DNA from: Bacteroidota bacterium
GTDB lineage: Bacteria > Bacteroidota > Bacteroidia > B-17B0 > Aurantibacillaceae
Length of the DNA: 64,000 nucleotides
Direction of reading: 5' to 3'
NCBI GenBank assembly: GCA_019638705.1
Contig: JAHBTI010000008.1
Location: forward strand, 44,682 to 108,681
Shown: piece by piece, positions 19,232 to 29,076 of the stretch
Layout of the letters: each line of letters begins with the position of its first letter
Position numbering within the stretch: position 1 is the first letter of the stretch
Notes under the pieces: model-generated
The model's database searches: none
Seen by the model: only the letters and a program-made list of their open reading frames with translations
What the model was told of the DNA's origin: nothing
Program-made: the position numbers and the translations under genes

Positions 19232-20575
19232 ATGAATAAAAACGTAACTATTGTGGGCGCAGGACTTGTAGGTTCTCTGTTGTCCATTTATCTCGCTAAA
19301 AAAGGATATACCGTAAACATTTTTGAACGCCGCCCCGATATGCGCAAAACCACTATGAGCGCGGGGAAATCCATTAATCTGGCGTTGAGCGACAGAGGTT
19401 GGCGCGGTTTGGAGGGCGTTGGCATTGCCGATGAAATCCGCAAAATAGGCATTCCCATGTACGGGCGTTTTATTCACAACCGCGACGGTTCTACGGCGTA
19501 TCAGCCTTATGGACGTGATGACCAAGCCAACTATTCCGTGTCGCGTGCCGACATCAACATGAAATTAATGGATTTGGCGGAACAACAGCCAAATGTAAAA
19601 ATCCATTTCAACGAGCGTTGTACAAATATTGATAAACAAAAATTAAATGCCTCGTTTGAAAATCACGAGAGCAAAAAAATTACCGAAACAAAATCCGATT
19701 TGCTGTTTGGCTCTGACGGCGCATTTTCTGCGGTGCGTTTAAATATGCAATTGCAAAACGACCGTTTTGAATACAACCAACATTATATTGATTGCGGTTA
19801 CAAAGAATTAATTATTCCGCCCGGCGAAAACGGAACATTTTTGTTGGAAAAAAACGCGCTTCACATTTTTCCGCGCGGAAGTTTTATGATGATTGCGCTC
19901 CCCAACCCCGACGGAAATTTTACCTGCACTTTGTTTTTGCCCTTTGAAGGCGAAAAATCGTTTGCGACATTAAAAACCAAAGAACAAGTAAAAAAGTTTT
20001 TTGACGAAGAATTTCCAACCGCCGTGCCTTTGATGCCAACGCTTTTGGAAGATTTTTTCAATAACCCTACTTCTTCGTTGGTAACGGTAAAATGTTTTCC
20101 TTGGACATTTGACGAAAAAATTGCTTTGATTGGCGATGCGGCTCACGCCATTGTTCCGTTTTACGGACAAGGCATGAATTGCGGCTTTGAAGATTGTGTG
20201 GTGCTGAATAATCTCATTGAAAAACATAACGAAAATTGGTCTGCCATTATGAAAGAGTATCAGGAATTACGCAAACCCGATGCCGATGCCATTGCCGATT
20301 TAGCTATTTCCAACTTTATAGAAATGCGCGACAAAACCGCTGACCCTATATTTTTGTTGCAGAAAAAGATTGAAGCCAAGTTCTCAAAAAAATATCCCGA
20401 CAAATGGATTCCGCTTTACAGCATGGTTACCTATATGCCCGAAATAAGATACAGCAAGGCTTTGAGTGAGGGAACAAAACAACAGGCAATTATGGATAAA
20501 ATTATGTCCCGCGCCGATATTGAAAACGTGTGGGATAGCGCGGAAATTGAAAACGAGATTTTAAAACATCTTTAA
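19232..20575 (+). CDS. kmo: Kynurenine 3-monooxygenase
   Basis: A 447-residue FAD-dependent aromatic hydroxylase that converts kynurenine to 3-hydroxykynurenine in tryptophan catabolism. It has the N-terminal Rossmann motif GAGLVGSLLSIYLA followed by FERRPD, the SINLALSDRG segment specific to KMO, and GDAAHAIVPFYGQGMNCGFEDC in the FAD domain. No other kynurenine-pathway gene is adjacent. nadA and nadB elsewhere in the window show that NAD can also be made from aspartate. Confidence 0.92.
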   Translation: MNKNVTIVGAGLVGSLLSIYLAKKGYTVNIFERRPDMRKTTMSAGKSINLALSDRGWRGLEGVGIADEIRKIGIPMYGRFIHNRDGSTAYQPYGRDDQANYSVSRADINMKLMDLAEQQPNVKIHFNERCTNIDKQKLNASFENHESKKITETKSDLLFGSDGAFSAVRLNMQLQNDRFEYNQHYIDCGYKELIIPPGENGTFLLEKNALHIFPRGSFMMIALPNPDGNFTCTLFLPFEGEKSFATLKTKEQVKKFFDEEFPTAVPLMPTLLEDFFNNPTSSLVTVKCFPWTFDEKIALIGDAAHAIVPFYGQGMNCGFEDCVVLNNLIEKHNENWSAIMKEYQELRKPDADAIADLAISNFIEMRDKTADPIFLLQKKIEAKFSKKYPDKWIPLYSMVTYMPEIRYSKALSEGTKQQAIMDKIMSRADIENVWDSAEIENEILKHL

Positions 20576-20619
20576 TCAAATTATCATTGCAAACAATATC
20601 TTTACACTCAGTTTCTCAC

Positions 20620-20680
20620 AGATGCTTCGTTCCTCAGCATGACAAGCCGTTCTGTCATTTTGAGCGATAGCGAAAAATCT
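20620..20680. repeat. Inverted pair of REP-like elements
   Basis: A minus-oriented unit (20620-20644, AGATGCTTCG then TTCCTCAGCATGACA) faces a plus-oriented unit (20653-20680, TGTCATTTTGAGCGATAGCG then AAAAATCT) across 8 bp. The first unit is the reverse complement of the single element at 33215-33239. It lies between kmo and the carboxylase gene. Confidence 0.7.
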
Positions 20681-20713
20681 TTAAACTTTAAACTCTCAAC
20701 TTTTAACTTATAA
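20679..20713. repeat. Five in-phase heptamer repeats upstream of the carboxylase gene
   Basis: Units CTTTAAA, CTTTAAA, CTCTCAA, CTTTTAA, CTTATAA run without gaps and end 2 bp before the ATG at 20716. They are closely parallel to the array before kmo. Confidence 0.65.
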
Positions 20714-20715
20714 AT

Positions 20716-22257
20716 ATGCAGGATAAACTAAAAATCTTAGAACAAAAAAAAGCCGAAGCTCTTTTGGGCGGCGGACAAAAACGCATTGACTCACAACATA
20801 AAAAAGGAAAACTTACTGCCCGCGAACGCATTCATTTTTTAATGGACGAAGGCACGTTTGAAGAAATTGGTATGTTGGTACAACACCGCAGCAACGATTT
20901 TGGTTTGGACAAAGAAAAATATTTGGGCGACGGCGTTGTTACAGGCTACGGCAACGTAAACGGACGATTGACCTATGTGTTCTCGCAAGACTTTACCGTG
21001 TTTGGCGGAAGTTTGAGCGAAACCCACGCCGAAAAAATCTGCAAAATAATGGACTTAGCCATGAAAAACGGCGCACCTGTCATCGGCTTAAATGACAGTG
21101 GCGGCGCGCGTATTCAGGAAGGCGTTGTTTCGCTTGGCGGCTATGCCGATATTTTTTACCGCAACGTGCGTTCAAGCGGCGTTATTCCTCAACTCTCTGC
21201 CATTATGGGACCTTGCGCAGGTGGCGCGGTTTACAGTCCTGCCATGACGGATTTTATTTTAATGGTAGAAAACACAAGCTATATGTTTGTTACAGGACCA
21301 AACGTGGTGAAAACCGTTACGCATGAGGAAGTAAGCAGCGAAGAACTCGGCGGTGCAATTACGCACGCAAGTAAAAGCGGCGTTACGCATTTTGCCTGTG
21401 CCAATGAAGTGGAAGCAATTAATTACTTAAAACAATTATTGAGTTACGTTCCGCAAAACTGTGAAGAAGCTGCCCCTGCCCTACCCTACGACATCGGTAA
21501 TGAAATTCGCGAAGACTTAAACAAGATTATTCCCGAAAACGCCAACCAACCTTACGACATCAGAGAAGTGATTGAAAAAGTAATTGACGACAATTCTTTT
21601 TTGGAAGTACATAAATTGTTTGCCGAAAATATTGTGGTTGGTTTTGCGCGCTTGGCAGGAAGAAGCATTGGCATTGTAGCCAATCAACCTGCTGTGTTGG
21701 CGGGTGTGTTGGATATTAACTCTTCAACCAAAGCAGCGCGTTTTGTGCGTTTTTGCGACAGTTTTAATATTCCGCTGTTGGTGTTTGAAGATGTGCCGGG
21801 TTTTTTGCCGGGAACTGACCAGGAATGGAATGCCATTATTACCAACGGTGCAAAATTATTGTACGCCTTCAGCGAAGCTACTGTGCCAAGAATTACGGTG
21901 ATTACCCGCAAAGCCTACGGCGGCGCGTATGACGTGATGAACAGCAAGCACATTGGCGCAGACATGAACTTTGCCTGGCCCTCTGCCGAAATTGCGGTAA
22001 TGGGTGCAAAAGGTGCGGCAGAAATTATTTTTAAAAACGACATTGCCGCCGCAAAAGACAAAGATGCCAAATGGAAAGAAAAAGAAGCAGAATATCAAAC
22101 CATGTTCGCAAATCCTTATCGTGCTGCCGAACGCGGTTTTATTGACGAAGTGATTGAGCCGAAAGAAACACGTTTGAAATTGATTAAAGCATTTAAAATG
22201 CTTGAAAATAAAGTGGACAAACTCCCTAAGAAAAAACACGGAAATATTCCTTTGTAA
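20716..22257 (+). CDS. Acyl-CoA (propionyl-CoA) carboxylase beta / carboxyltransferase subunit
   Basis: A 513-residue carboxyltransferase subunit with two crotonase-like halves. Features: [17 protein letters not shown] at the N-terminus, the [12 protein letters not shown] oxyanion segment, [12 protein letters not shown], and in the second half [13 protein letters not shown] and [11 protein letters not shown]. It transfers carboxyl from biotin to an acyl-CoA, most likely propionyl-CoA. The biotin carboxylase and BCCP subunits are not adjacent, so the holoenzyme is encoded in pieces. Methylmalonyl-CoA decarboxylase alpha is an alternative. Confidence 0.9.
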   Translation: MQDKLKILEQKKAEALLGGGQKRIDSQHKKGKLTARERIHFLMDEGTFEEIGMLVQHRSNDFGLDKEKYLGDGVVTGYGNVNGRLTYVFSQDFTVFGGSLSETHAEKICKIMDLAMKNGAPVIGLNDSGGARIQEGVVSLGGYADIFYRNVRSSGVIPQLSAIMGPCAGGAVYSPAMTDFILMVENTSYMFVTGPNVVKTVTHEEVSSEELGGAITHASKSGVTHFACANEVEAINYLKQLLSYVPQNCEEAAPALPYDIGNEIREDLNKIIPENANQPYDIREVIEKVIDDNSFLEVHKLFAENIVVGFARLAGRSIGIVANQPAVLAGVLDINSSTKAARFVRFCDSFNIPLLVFEDVPGFLPGTDQEWNAIITNGAKLLYAFSEATVPRITVITRKAYGGAYDVMNSKHIGADMNFAWPSAEIAVMGAKGAAEIIFKNDIAAAKDKDAKWKEKEAEYQTMFANPYRAAERGFIDEVIEPKETRLKLIKAFKMLENKVDKLPKKKHGNIPL

Positions 22258-22292
22258 TTAATTTGAGAATTGGGTAATGTGACTGGCGTTAA

Positions 22293-22994
22293 TTACACTT
22301 TTCTGTTTTTCAAAAACCATTTGAATTGTAATTGAACAAAACTATCTCTACCCACAATTTCAGAACGATAAACAGATTGTTGCTCTGTATAAGTGTATGT
22401 AACGTAGTATGGAACTTGGAAGCTATAAGAGTAACTTACATTAATCATGTAGTTTCTTTTCTTACCATAAACGAATATACCCGAAGATATATTTAGAAAA
22501 GAAGTTACCATTTTATACCGTTTACTTTCTGCTATTAGCTGTGTCTGCGTAATACTATCATTAATAGTTTTAATGAGTTCGTCATCTATTGAATAACTTA
22601 AAGAACCGCCTATCCCCGCCATTAATTTATATTTTGAAGAATTGCCGGTAATTAATCCGAATTGTACATTCAACTTAGGTGCTGCGAAAACAACATTGTT
22701 TGACTCGCCTCCAAATAAATTTGAAGCATAGTGGTAGCTTAACAAATGATAGCTGCATGACACATCAACGAAGAAATTAGATTTGAACTGTAAGAAATAA
22801 CCTGCCCCAAAACTCATTGCAGGAAATGCGATGTTTCTCACGTTTATTTTTTCATCATTGATTTTTATTTTTGAAAAAGTGTAATTCGGGGAAATTTCCT
22901 TGTAAAGTTTACGCTCTTTTACCTGCGCCAAAAGTTTATGGTTGCAAAAGAAAATGAAGCAACAAGCTAATACTCTAAAAAAAGGTTTAGGCAT
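22293..22994 (-). CDS. Secreted outer-membrane beta-barrel-like protein
   Basis: A 233-residue protein with an N-terminal signal peptide (hydrophobic FFRVLACCFIFF, cleavage near LLAQ). It is followed by alternating aromatic/hydrophobic strands and a C-terminal strand ending LQFKWFLKN, as in small PorT/OmpW-like beta-barrels. No specific function is recognisable. It stands alone on the minus strand. Confidence 0.6.
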   Translation of the reverse strand: MPKPFFRVLACCFIFFCNHKLLAQVKERKLYKEISPNYTFSKIKINDEKINVRNIAFPAMSFGAGYFLQFKSNFFVDVSCSYHLLSYHYASNLFGGESNNVVFAAPKLNVQFGLITGNSSKYKLMAGIGGSLSYSIDDELIKTINDSITQTQLIAESKRYKMVTSFLNISSGIFVYGKKRNYMINVSYSYSFQVPYYVTYTYTEQQSVYRSEIVGRDSFVQLQFKWFLKNRKV

Positions 22995-23063
22995 AAGTTG
23001 ATGAAGTGTTTCTTTAAGCAGAACGAATATAATTCTATTTTATTGTGAATAAAATAATCTACC

Positions 23064-23091
23064 CTTTCAACTATAAACTCTCAACTCACTA
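23064..23091. repeat. Heptamer repeats (4 units)
   Basis: CTTTCAA, CTATAAA, CTCTCAA, CTCACTA run in phase up to and into the stop codon of the minus-strand gene at 23089. Same family as the arrays at 17810, 19183 and 20679. Confidence 0.5.
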
Positions 23092-24831
23092 AAACGGAAC
23101 AAACGTTAATCCAATCATAAAATTGAAACGCTGATTTGGGTACATATTCCAACGGTAATAACGCTGTGCGGCAATGTTGTTAAAGCGCACAAAGAAACTC
23201 AACATTTTGCTGTAACGGTACTCGCCCTCTAAATTCAAATCAATCCAAGATTTTAGTTGTGTTGGTTTTAAAACCGTAACCGTATCCTGTTGCACCTGCG
23301 TTAATGCCCATTGTTTTCCCATGACGAAAAAATCGGCACGAACAATAAACTTGCTGTGTAAATTATAAATACCCGAAAGCGTTAAATCAAAATCGGGTTT
23401 TTGAAAAGCACGATTAAGAAATTTTAAAGCCGTGTCTTCATGCGCTTCTGTTTTGTACATGTAATAATTTCCTTTAGCAATCAAATTAAATTTTTCGCGC
23501 AGTTGGTATTTTAATTCGCCGCTCACTTTAAGCAAAGAAGTATTGTAATAAAAAACTTTAAAGCGATTGTAAACGCTGTTTGCGCCGAAATAATCTGTTA
23601 CAAAAAAGTGCATATTGTTGTATTGTCCGTAGCTCGCTTTTGCATCGTAAGACATACGGCTGCTGATGTTTCCGCGCAAACCGCCGTAAATATTATATGC
23701 GTTGTTTGTGTTTGCGTAACCCAACGTTGTGTCCACAAAAGGATTTTCGGTGCTTAAACTGCGAAACGAATTTTTAATTAATCCGCCGTTTGCACCCGCA
23801 TAAGGAATAAGCATACTTTCATACACATCATACTGTAAATGCAACTGCGGATAAAAGTAAAAACGCATATCTTTATTAAAATTGTCCATGGTTGCCGTTA
23901 AGCCAATGTTGGCATACCATTTTTTTCCCTGCGCTTCAAACGAGGGATTTAAACTCACAATTAAATCGTTTACCGTATCGTTGGCTTGTTTGGTATTATA
24001 ATAATCGGTTAAAAAATTCAGGTTGAGTTTTTCTTTGTTAAGAAACATAGTGCCCTTGCCGTCAAACTTAATGTTGTTTTCATTTTCCCTGTTCAGATTT
24101 TGCAAATTATAAAAACTCAAATTCAAATCGTGGTTAATGTGCGAACTGTCGGTATAATGACTTTGCAAACGAATTTTTGGTTCAAAAATTTGATAGCGTT
24201 GTTTGGTTTGGTCTTTCGTCAGGGTGTCTGACAGCGCATTGTAACCGTAATAGTGAACCACGTTTCGCGCATAATTAAAATCTCCGCTCAGGGTATGTTT
24301 CTTCAAATATTTTTTTCCGTAAATGTTTGCTTCGTTATCGCTGAAACCGCTGTAACCAGCATCTTTCAAGGTAGCAGAGCTTGACAAATGTTTTAAATGC
24401 AAGCCGTAATTTTCATCGCGCGAACGTGTGCTGCCCAACCAAAATTCGCCGTAAGGCATGGCATAAAGCGGTGCGTAACCAAGTTTTAACAAAGAGCGGT
24501 ACAGTTTTGGTAAAGGCTCGTTTTGCAAATTGGCAGCGCGGATTGTCTGCACCGAATATTTTGGTGTCATCGGAATATCGGTAATTGAATAGTGTATGTC
24601 GCTGATGCGTTTTACGCTGTCTTTAATTTCGGGCATATCCGAAAATTTAAAGGCATCTTTTACCGTAGGCTGAAACTCGCTTTGCGCCTGATAGTTCAGT
24701 TCGTTTAAATTATTTTGCGCAAACGCAGCCGCAGCATAGCCAAGCGCAAGCAGGCAAATTAAAATCCATTTCAATCGCGTTTTTCCGCGTTCGCTCAAAA
24801 TTATTTTTTCGCTGATAATTCCTAAATTCAT
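23089..24831 (-). CDS. Outer-membrane beta-barrel protein (TonB-receptor-like barrel)
   Basis: A 580-residue protein with a signal-anchor-like stretch (about 20-38, ending AAAAFAQ) and a long series of amphipathic strands rich in Y/N/F, ending in a typical barrel terminal strand (FNFMIGLTFVPF). It resembles TonB-dependent receptor barrels but has no visible plug domain or TonB box. Only 9 bp separate it from the TPR gene upstream, so the two are one operon and may form a periplasm/outer-membrane pair. Confidence 0.7.
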   Translation of the reverse strand: MNLGIISEKIILSERGKTRLKWILICLLALGYAAAAFAQNNLNELNYQAQSEFQPTVKDAFKFSDMPEIKDSVKRISDIHYSITDIPMTPKYSVQTIRAANLQNEPLPKLYRSLLKLGYAPLYAMPYGEFWLGSTRSRDENYGLHLKHLSSSATLKDAGYSGFSDNEANIYGKKYLKKHTLSGDFNYARNVVHYYGYNALSDTLTKDQTKQRYQIFEPKIRLQSHYTDSSHINHDLNLSFYNLQNLNRENENNIKFDGKGTMFLNKEKLNLNFLTDYYNTKQANDTVNDLIVSLNPSFEAQGKKWYANIGLTATMDNFNKDMRFYFYPQLHLQYDVYESMLIPYAGANGGLIKNSFRSLSTENPFVDTTLGYANTNNAYNIYGGLRGNISSRMSYDAKASYGQYNNMHFFVTDYFGANSVYNRFKVFYYNTSLLKVSGELKYQLREKFNLIAKGNYYMYKTEAHEDTALKFLNRAFQKPDFDLTLSGIYNLHSKFIVRADFFVMGKQWALTQVQQDTVTVLKPTQLKSWIDLNLEGEYRYSKMLSFFVRFNNIAAQRYYRWNMYPNQRFNFMIGLTFVPF

Positions 24832-24840
24832 GTTGCGGTG

Positions 24841-27800
24841 TTATTTTGGTTCTTCGCCTGTATGTTGTTGTTCGGGTTCTTCATTCAAAAGATTATCAAA
24901 CAACAAGCTGTCCTGTTTTGTTTGATTAAACTGAATTTTCATGTCGTGCGACTGCTGCGCATTTGATGTTGCATTGCGCTTTTTCTGCAATTCATCTAAA
25001 CGTTTTTGTGCTTCGTCAATAAATTCCTGTTTTGGTTTGTTGTCAATAATGGTTTGCAAAATTACTTCGGCGTTGGCATCATCGTTGTTTGCCAAATACG
25101 CATCGGCAAGCAATAACATTCCTTTGTTGTTCCATTCATCGTTGCTGTATTCGTAACCAATTAATTTACTCACGGTTTTTTCCACGCTCTTGTAATCCTG
25201 TTTTGAAAACTGAATTTTTCCGATGAAATAATAGGCTTCAGCACCCGTAAGATTTTTTGCAGATTTTGTAATGGCAGTAAAGGCGGTTAAAGCATCGTCT
25301 AAACGCTTTGTTTCATACAAAGATTTTGCTTTGATGTAGTGTGCTTCGCTTGTTTGCTGCGGCGTAATTTTTTCGGTGTTCAGCACTTTGTTTGCTTCTT
25401 CCAAAGCCACTTCAAAATTGTTTAAATAAAATGCGCTGCGCATTGCCCCGAATTTTCCAGCGCTTTTGTTGGCAGGCGTTTCAGCCATTTCCTGCAATGT
25501 TTGAAACAAAGGCAAAGCCTCCTCGTATTTTTTGTCTTTGTACAACAAATAGCTTGCTTTGGTTAAAGATGTTTCGCTGTAAACGCTGCGTGTTTGTTTA
25601 ATCACATATTGATACGCGGACAATGCTTTTTCAAAATCGTTTTTGCTGTAAGCACATTCGGCTAAATTAAACTGTGCTTCGGTCATGTATTTTCCGTTGG
25701 GAAATTTGCTGATGTAGCTTTCCCATTTCGGCAGGGCGAGGTCGCAGTTTTTTTGTGTGTAAAACGCATCGTAAGCCGCAAGGTAATTTGCTTTTTCCAA
25801 TTGATTTTCCGACAATGGATTTCCCACCGAAACAAAATACTGTTCCATGCCTTCCACATCATTTTTGGTTTCAAAAATTTTCTTAATGCTTTCCATGACA
25901 TCTTTTGCGGCATCGCTTTTTGTATCGTTCTTCACAAATTTGTCAAAGTATTCAAAGGCTTTGTCATCTTGCTTGCGACCAAAATAAATGTAACCAAGCT
26001 GCGCGTAACAATTGTTGGTGAAAGAGGAGTTGGGGTAATTTTTTAAAATACGTTCGTAGTATAAAATAGCGTTTTCTTCGTCTTTTAAATTTTTGTAATA
26101 TGTGTCGGCAATTTCATTCAGCGCGGCACTCAAATAATTGGAGTGCGGATAATTGGTTTCAATTTTTTTCAACTCATTTACTTTGTCATCGTAGCGTTTT
26201 ATTAAACCGTCGCCCAATGCCTTTTGATACAGGCAATAATCCACATCTAATTTTTTGAGTTCAATGGCTTTTTTGTAATACCCCGAAGCCTGCGCAAAAT
26301 CGCGGTTCATAAAGTAACAGTCGGCAGCGCGAATGTTGGCATCGGCAATTTTCTTTTCGTCATATTCATTTTGAGTAAGCAAAAATTTTCTGAACGAAAT
26401 ATTTGCGTTGGTGTAATCGTCTTTTTCTTTGCGTTCAAAATAGGCATACGCCATGTTGTAATTGCTCAAATCGTATTCCTGCAATTGGGTTGCGCCCTGC
26501 ATCACCTGAAACTTTTTCCACGCATCAATGGCGGTGGTGTAATCTTTGCGCAAAAAATAAATTTCGCCCAGCCAGTATTGCGAGAGGCAATTCCATTTCA
26601 TATCGGCATTTTGCGCTAAGGCTTTTTTAAATTGCTTTTCGGCATCGGCTAATTTGTTGTTGTTAAAATAATCTACGCCTCTGAAATACATCAGCTTTTG
26701 ATACGTTACTTTCAACATCGGGTCAATTGTTTCCATAGCCTCAATGCTGGCAATGGCTTGGGCATAATTTTTTGTATAAGAATACACGTTAATCAAAAAA
26801 TTGTAACACTCGTCTTTGCGCGGTGAGTTGGGATATTCTTTTAAATAGGTTTGAAAACTTTTTGCTGCTTCGTTATACGGACTAAAATCCAGTTCGTAAC
26901 TCAACTTGGCAAAACTAAACAAGGCATCTTCCGAAATTTTCGGGTTGTGCTTCATTTTGTATGCACTGTAAAACGCATTTTTCGCTTTCAGTTTTTCGTT
27001 GTTTTTTATGTAGCAATCGCCCAAACGATACCATGAGTTTTGTCCGAGTGTGTCGTCCAGCACGGTTGCTTTTTCAAAACACACAACCGCACTTTTGCAA
27101 TCGCCGAGTTTGTAATAGCAGTAACCCAACACATAATTTCCTTCGGCGTTCATACCGCCCATACCTGCTTTGCGCAAATAAGGCATGGCACTTTTGTAAT
27201 CTTTTAAATTAAAATAACTCTCGCCAATCATGCGGTTAATTTCAACTTCTTTTTGAACGTTGGCACTGTCGTTTAACAATTTCGGTGCTTCTTCCGTAAC
27301 TTCTTTGTACTTGCCCTGAATAAAATAAATCTGCGTGATGTAATACGGCACAACGCTGCCAAACGTGGCATCGCCCACCAAACGGTTGAAACCGCTCAAT
27401 GCCGTTTCATAATTTTTTTCCTGATAGGCAATGTGCGAGTAATAATAATTTGCAGGAAAGGCATATTTGTTGTCAATGTCTTTTATTTCGGCAAAATCTG
27501 TTTTTGCTTTGCCGGCGTTGTTTTGCTGTAAGTAGGAGTATGCACGTTTAAAATAAAATTCGGGCTGTTCTTCTTTTTTGTTTAAGCCGCGCGGTTCAAC
27601 TTTTTCAAGGTGTTCAATGGTTTCTTTGTATTTCTTTTTTCTGAAATCAGATTTTCCCAAATAAAAATACGCGCTGTTTAATTTGTTGCTTTCGGGGTGT
27701 TTTAAAATAAATTGCCTCATCAGCCACTCGGCATCTTTATTAAACAGTTCTATTCCGCAGGCGGCAGCATAATACAAGGCATCGCTTTTCATGGTGTGCG

Positions 27801-27987
27801 ATTTGGTTGTTGTCGCAAATTCATTAAAACTTTTTTGCGCTTCGGCATATTGTTTTTTGTCAAACAATTCTAAACCTGTTTTGTAAAGCGCATCTTTATC
27901 AAGGTAAGCATCGGTTTTTTGTGCGCGTAAAAACGGCGCACTCAACATAAAAAAAACCAAAGCGTTTAATCTTAAAACGTGTAACAT
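24841..27987 (-). CDS. Large periplasmic TPR-repeat protein
   Basis: About 1,048 residues, composed almost entirely of tetratricopeptide-type helices (many A-Y-[FY]-x-[LIK]-G and Y-x2-A units, e.g. AYFYLGKSDFRKKKY, NYVLGYCYYKLGD). The frame is open from a GTG at 28005, but ATG 27987 gives a classical signal peptide (LNALVFFMLSAPFLRAQ), so I prefer it. The C-terminal tail is charged and glutamine-rich. It likely scaffolds an envelope complex together with the beta-barrel encoded 9 bp downstream; no enzymatic domain is seen. Confidence 0.82.
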   Translation of the reverse strand: MLHVLRLNALVFFMLSAPFLRAQKTDAYLDKDALYKTGLELFDKKQYAEAQKSFNEFATTTKSHTMKSDALYYAAACGIELFNKDAEWLMRQFILKHPESNKLNSAYFYLGKSDFRKKKYKETIEHLEKVEPRGLNKKEEQPEFYFKRAYSYLQQNNAGKAKTDFAEIKDIDNKYAFPANYYYSHIAYQEKNYETALSGFNRLVGDATFGSVVPYYITQIYFIQGKYKEVTEEAPKLLNDSANVQKEVEINRMIGESYFNLKDYKSAMPYLRKAGMGGMNAEGNYVLGYCYYKLGDCKSAVVCFEKATVLDDTLGQNSWYRLGDCYIKNNEKLKAKNAFYSAYKMKHNPKISEDALFSFAKLSYELDFSPYNEAAKSFQTYLKEYPNSPRKDECYNFLINVYSYTKNYAQAIASIEAMETIDPMLKVTYQKLMYFRGVDYFNNNKLADAEKQFKKALAQNADMKWNCLSQYWLGEIYFLRKDYTTAIDAWKKFQVMQGATQLQEYDLSNYNMAYAYFERKEKDDYTNANISFRKFLLTQNEYDEKKIADANIRAADCYFMNRDFAQASGYYKKAIELKKLDVDYCLYQKALGDGLIKRYDDKVNELKKIETNYPHSNYLSAALNEIADTYYKNLKDEENAILYYERILKNYPNSSFTNNCYAQLGYIYFGRKQDDKAFEYFDKFVKNDTKSDAAKDVMESIKKIFETKNDVEGMEQYFVSVGNPLSENQLEKANYLAAYDAFYTQKNCDLALPKWESYISKFPNGKYMTEAQFNLAECAYSKNDFEKALSAYQYVIKQTRSVYSETSLTKASYLLYKDKKYEEALPLFQTLQEMAETPANKSAGKFGAMRSAFYLNNFEVALEEANKVLNTEKITPQQTSEAHYIKAKSLYETKRLDDALTAFTAITKSAKNLTGAEAYYFIGKIQFSKQDYKSVEKTVSKLIGYEYSNDEWNNKGMLLLADAYLANNDDANAEVILQTIIDNKPKQEFIDEAQKRLDELQKKRNATSNAQQSHDMKIQFNQTKQDSLLFDNLLNEEPEQQHTGEEPK

Positions 27988-28135
27988 CAAATTAAAATTT
28001 CTCACATAAAAATACTTTCATTGCGTTTGCGCTTTTGTGGCGCGATGTTTCAGTTATTAACCCGATTGTGTTGATATTGGTGCGAGTTAAAGAAATCACA
28101 TCTTTGCTGTATTTGTACCTTAGAACCTTGATTTT

Positions 28136-28807
28136 ATGAGCGAGTTAATTCAATTCAATGATGTTACTATTTTTCAGGACGAGCGACCTGTGGTGGGTAA
28201 CATGAGCGTGGAAATAAAAAAAGGCGAGTTTGTGTATCTGCTCGGAAAAACAGGCAGCGGCAAAAGCAGTTTTTTAAAAACGCTTTACGGCGATTTGCCG
28301 CTTAAACATGGCAATGCTAAGGTTTGCGGCTATAATCTTGTTGGATTAAAAGCGCGCGAAATTCCTTTTTTGCGCAGAAAGCTCGGCATTGTGTTTCAGG
28401 ATTTTCAGTTGCTGACTGACCGCAACGTGTACGATAATTTAAAGTTTGTGATGCGCGCAACAGGTTGGAAAGAGGAAGCAAAAATTAAAGCGCGCATTGA
28501 AGATGTGTTGCAAAAAGTAAATTTACACGGTCGCGCACATAAAATGCCTTACGAGCTTTCGGGCGGCGAACAGCAGCGTGTAAGCATTGCCCGCGCTTTG
28601 GTAAACGAGCCTGAACTTATTCTTGCCGACGAACCCACAGGCAACCTTGACCCCGAAACTTCGGAAGAAATTTTAAAACTCTTAAAAAATTTGAGCGATA
28701 ACGGTTGCGCGGTTCTCTTTGCCACCCACGATATGCTGGTGTACAGCAAATTTCACTCACGCACCTTGTTGTTTGAAAGCGGTAATATGGTGGAAGTGGC
28801 GGGGTAG
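28136..28807 (+). CDS. ftsE: FtsE-like cell-division ABC ATPase
   Basis: A 223-residue ATPase of the FtsE/LolD class: Walker [11 protein letters not shown] (about 38-47), Q-loop VFQDFQLL, signature [16 protein letters not shown], Walker [13 protein letters not shown] and the H-loop ATHD. FtsE works with the permease FtsX to control murein hydrolases at the septum. No ftsX gene is next to it, so pairing is inferred. Divergent from the TPR gene. Confidence 0.85.
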   Translation: MSELIQFNDVTIFQDERPVVGNMSVEIKKGEFVYLLGKTGSGKSSFLKTLYGDLPLKHGNAKVCGYNLVGLKAREIPFLRRKLGIVFQDFQLLTDRNVYDNLKFVMRATGWKEEAKIKARIEDVLQKVNLHGRAHKMPYELSGGEQQRVSIARALVNEPELILADEPTGNLDPETSEEILKLLKNLSDNGCAVLFATHDMLVYSKFHSRTLLFESGNMVEVAG

Positions 28808-29076
28808 TTTAATGTTTTTCTTAGAGTTGTTTAAATTTCATATTGGAAATTTGTTATGCTAATCCTTAAGGGATAATATGATTATAGAATAAATCGCCCA
28901 CCACAACATAAGACCCCGAAGGGGTCGCATAGGTTGAAAAGGCTTTGTTTTTATAAATATTTCACCCGCTTCGGGGTTCTGTTGAAGTTTATTTAGTCTT
29001 TTTACAATCCTGTCATTCCTTCGGAATTAGCATATTGACTGTAATAAATTCTTGAAACAAAAATTTAAACAGGCTC
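28808..29076. repeat. Gene-free stretch with GACCCC-GAA-GGGGTC palindrome and degenerate repeats
   Basis: GACCCCGAAGGGGTC forms a perfect 6-bp-arm hairpin near 28912-28926. A related half (CACCCGCTTCGGGGTT) follows about 45 bp later, and a TTCCTTCGGAA motif lies near 29019. These AT-rich spacers with CCCCGAAGGGG cores are dispersed intergenic repeats in this phylum. No coding potential was seen. Confidence 0.5.

Noticed and set aside
28808..29076. GACCCC-GAA-GGGGTC hairpin as the ftsE terminator
   Set aside because: It is more than 100 bp past the stop, has no T run and resembles dispersed intergenic repeats.
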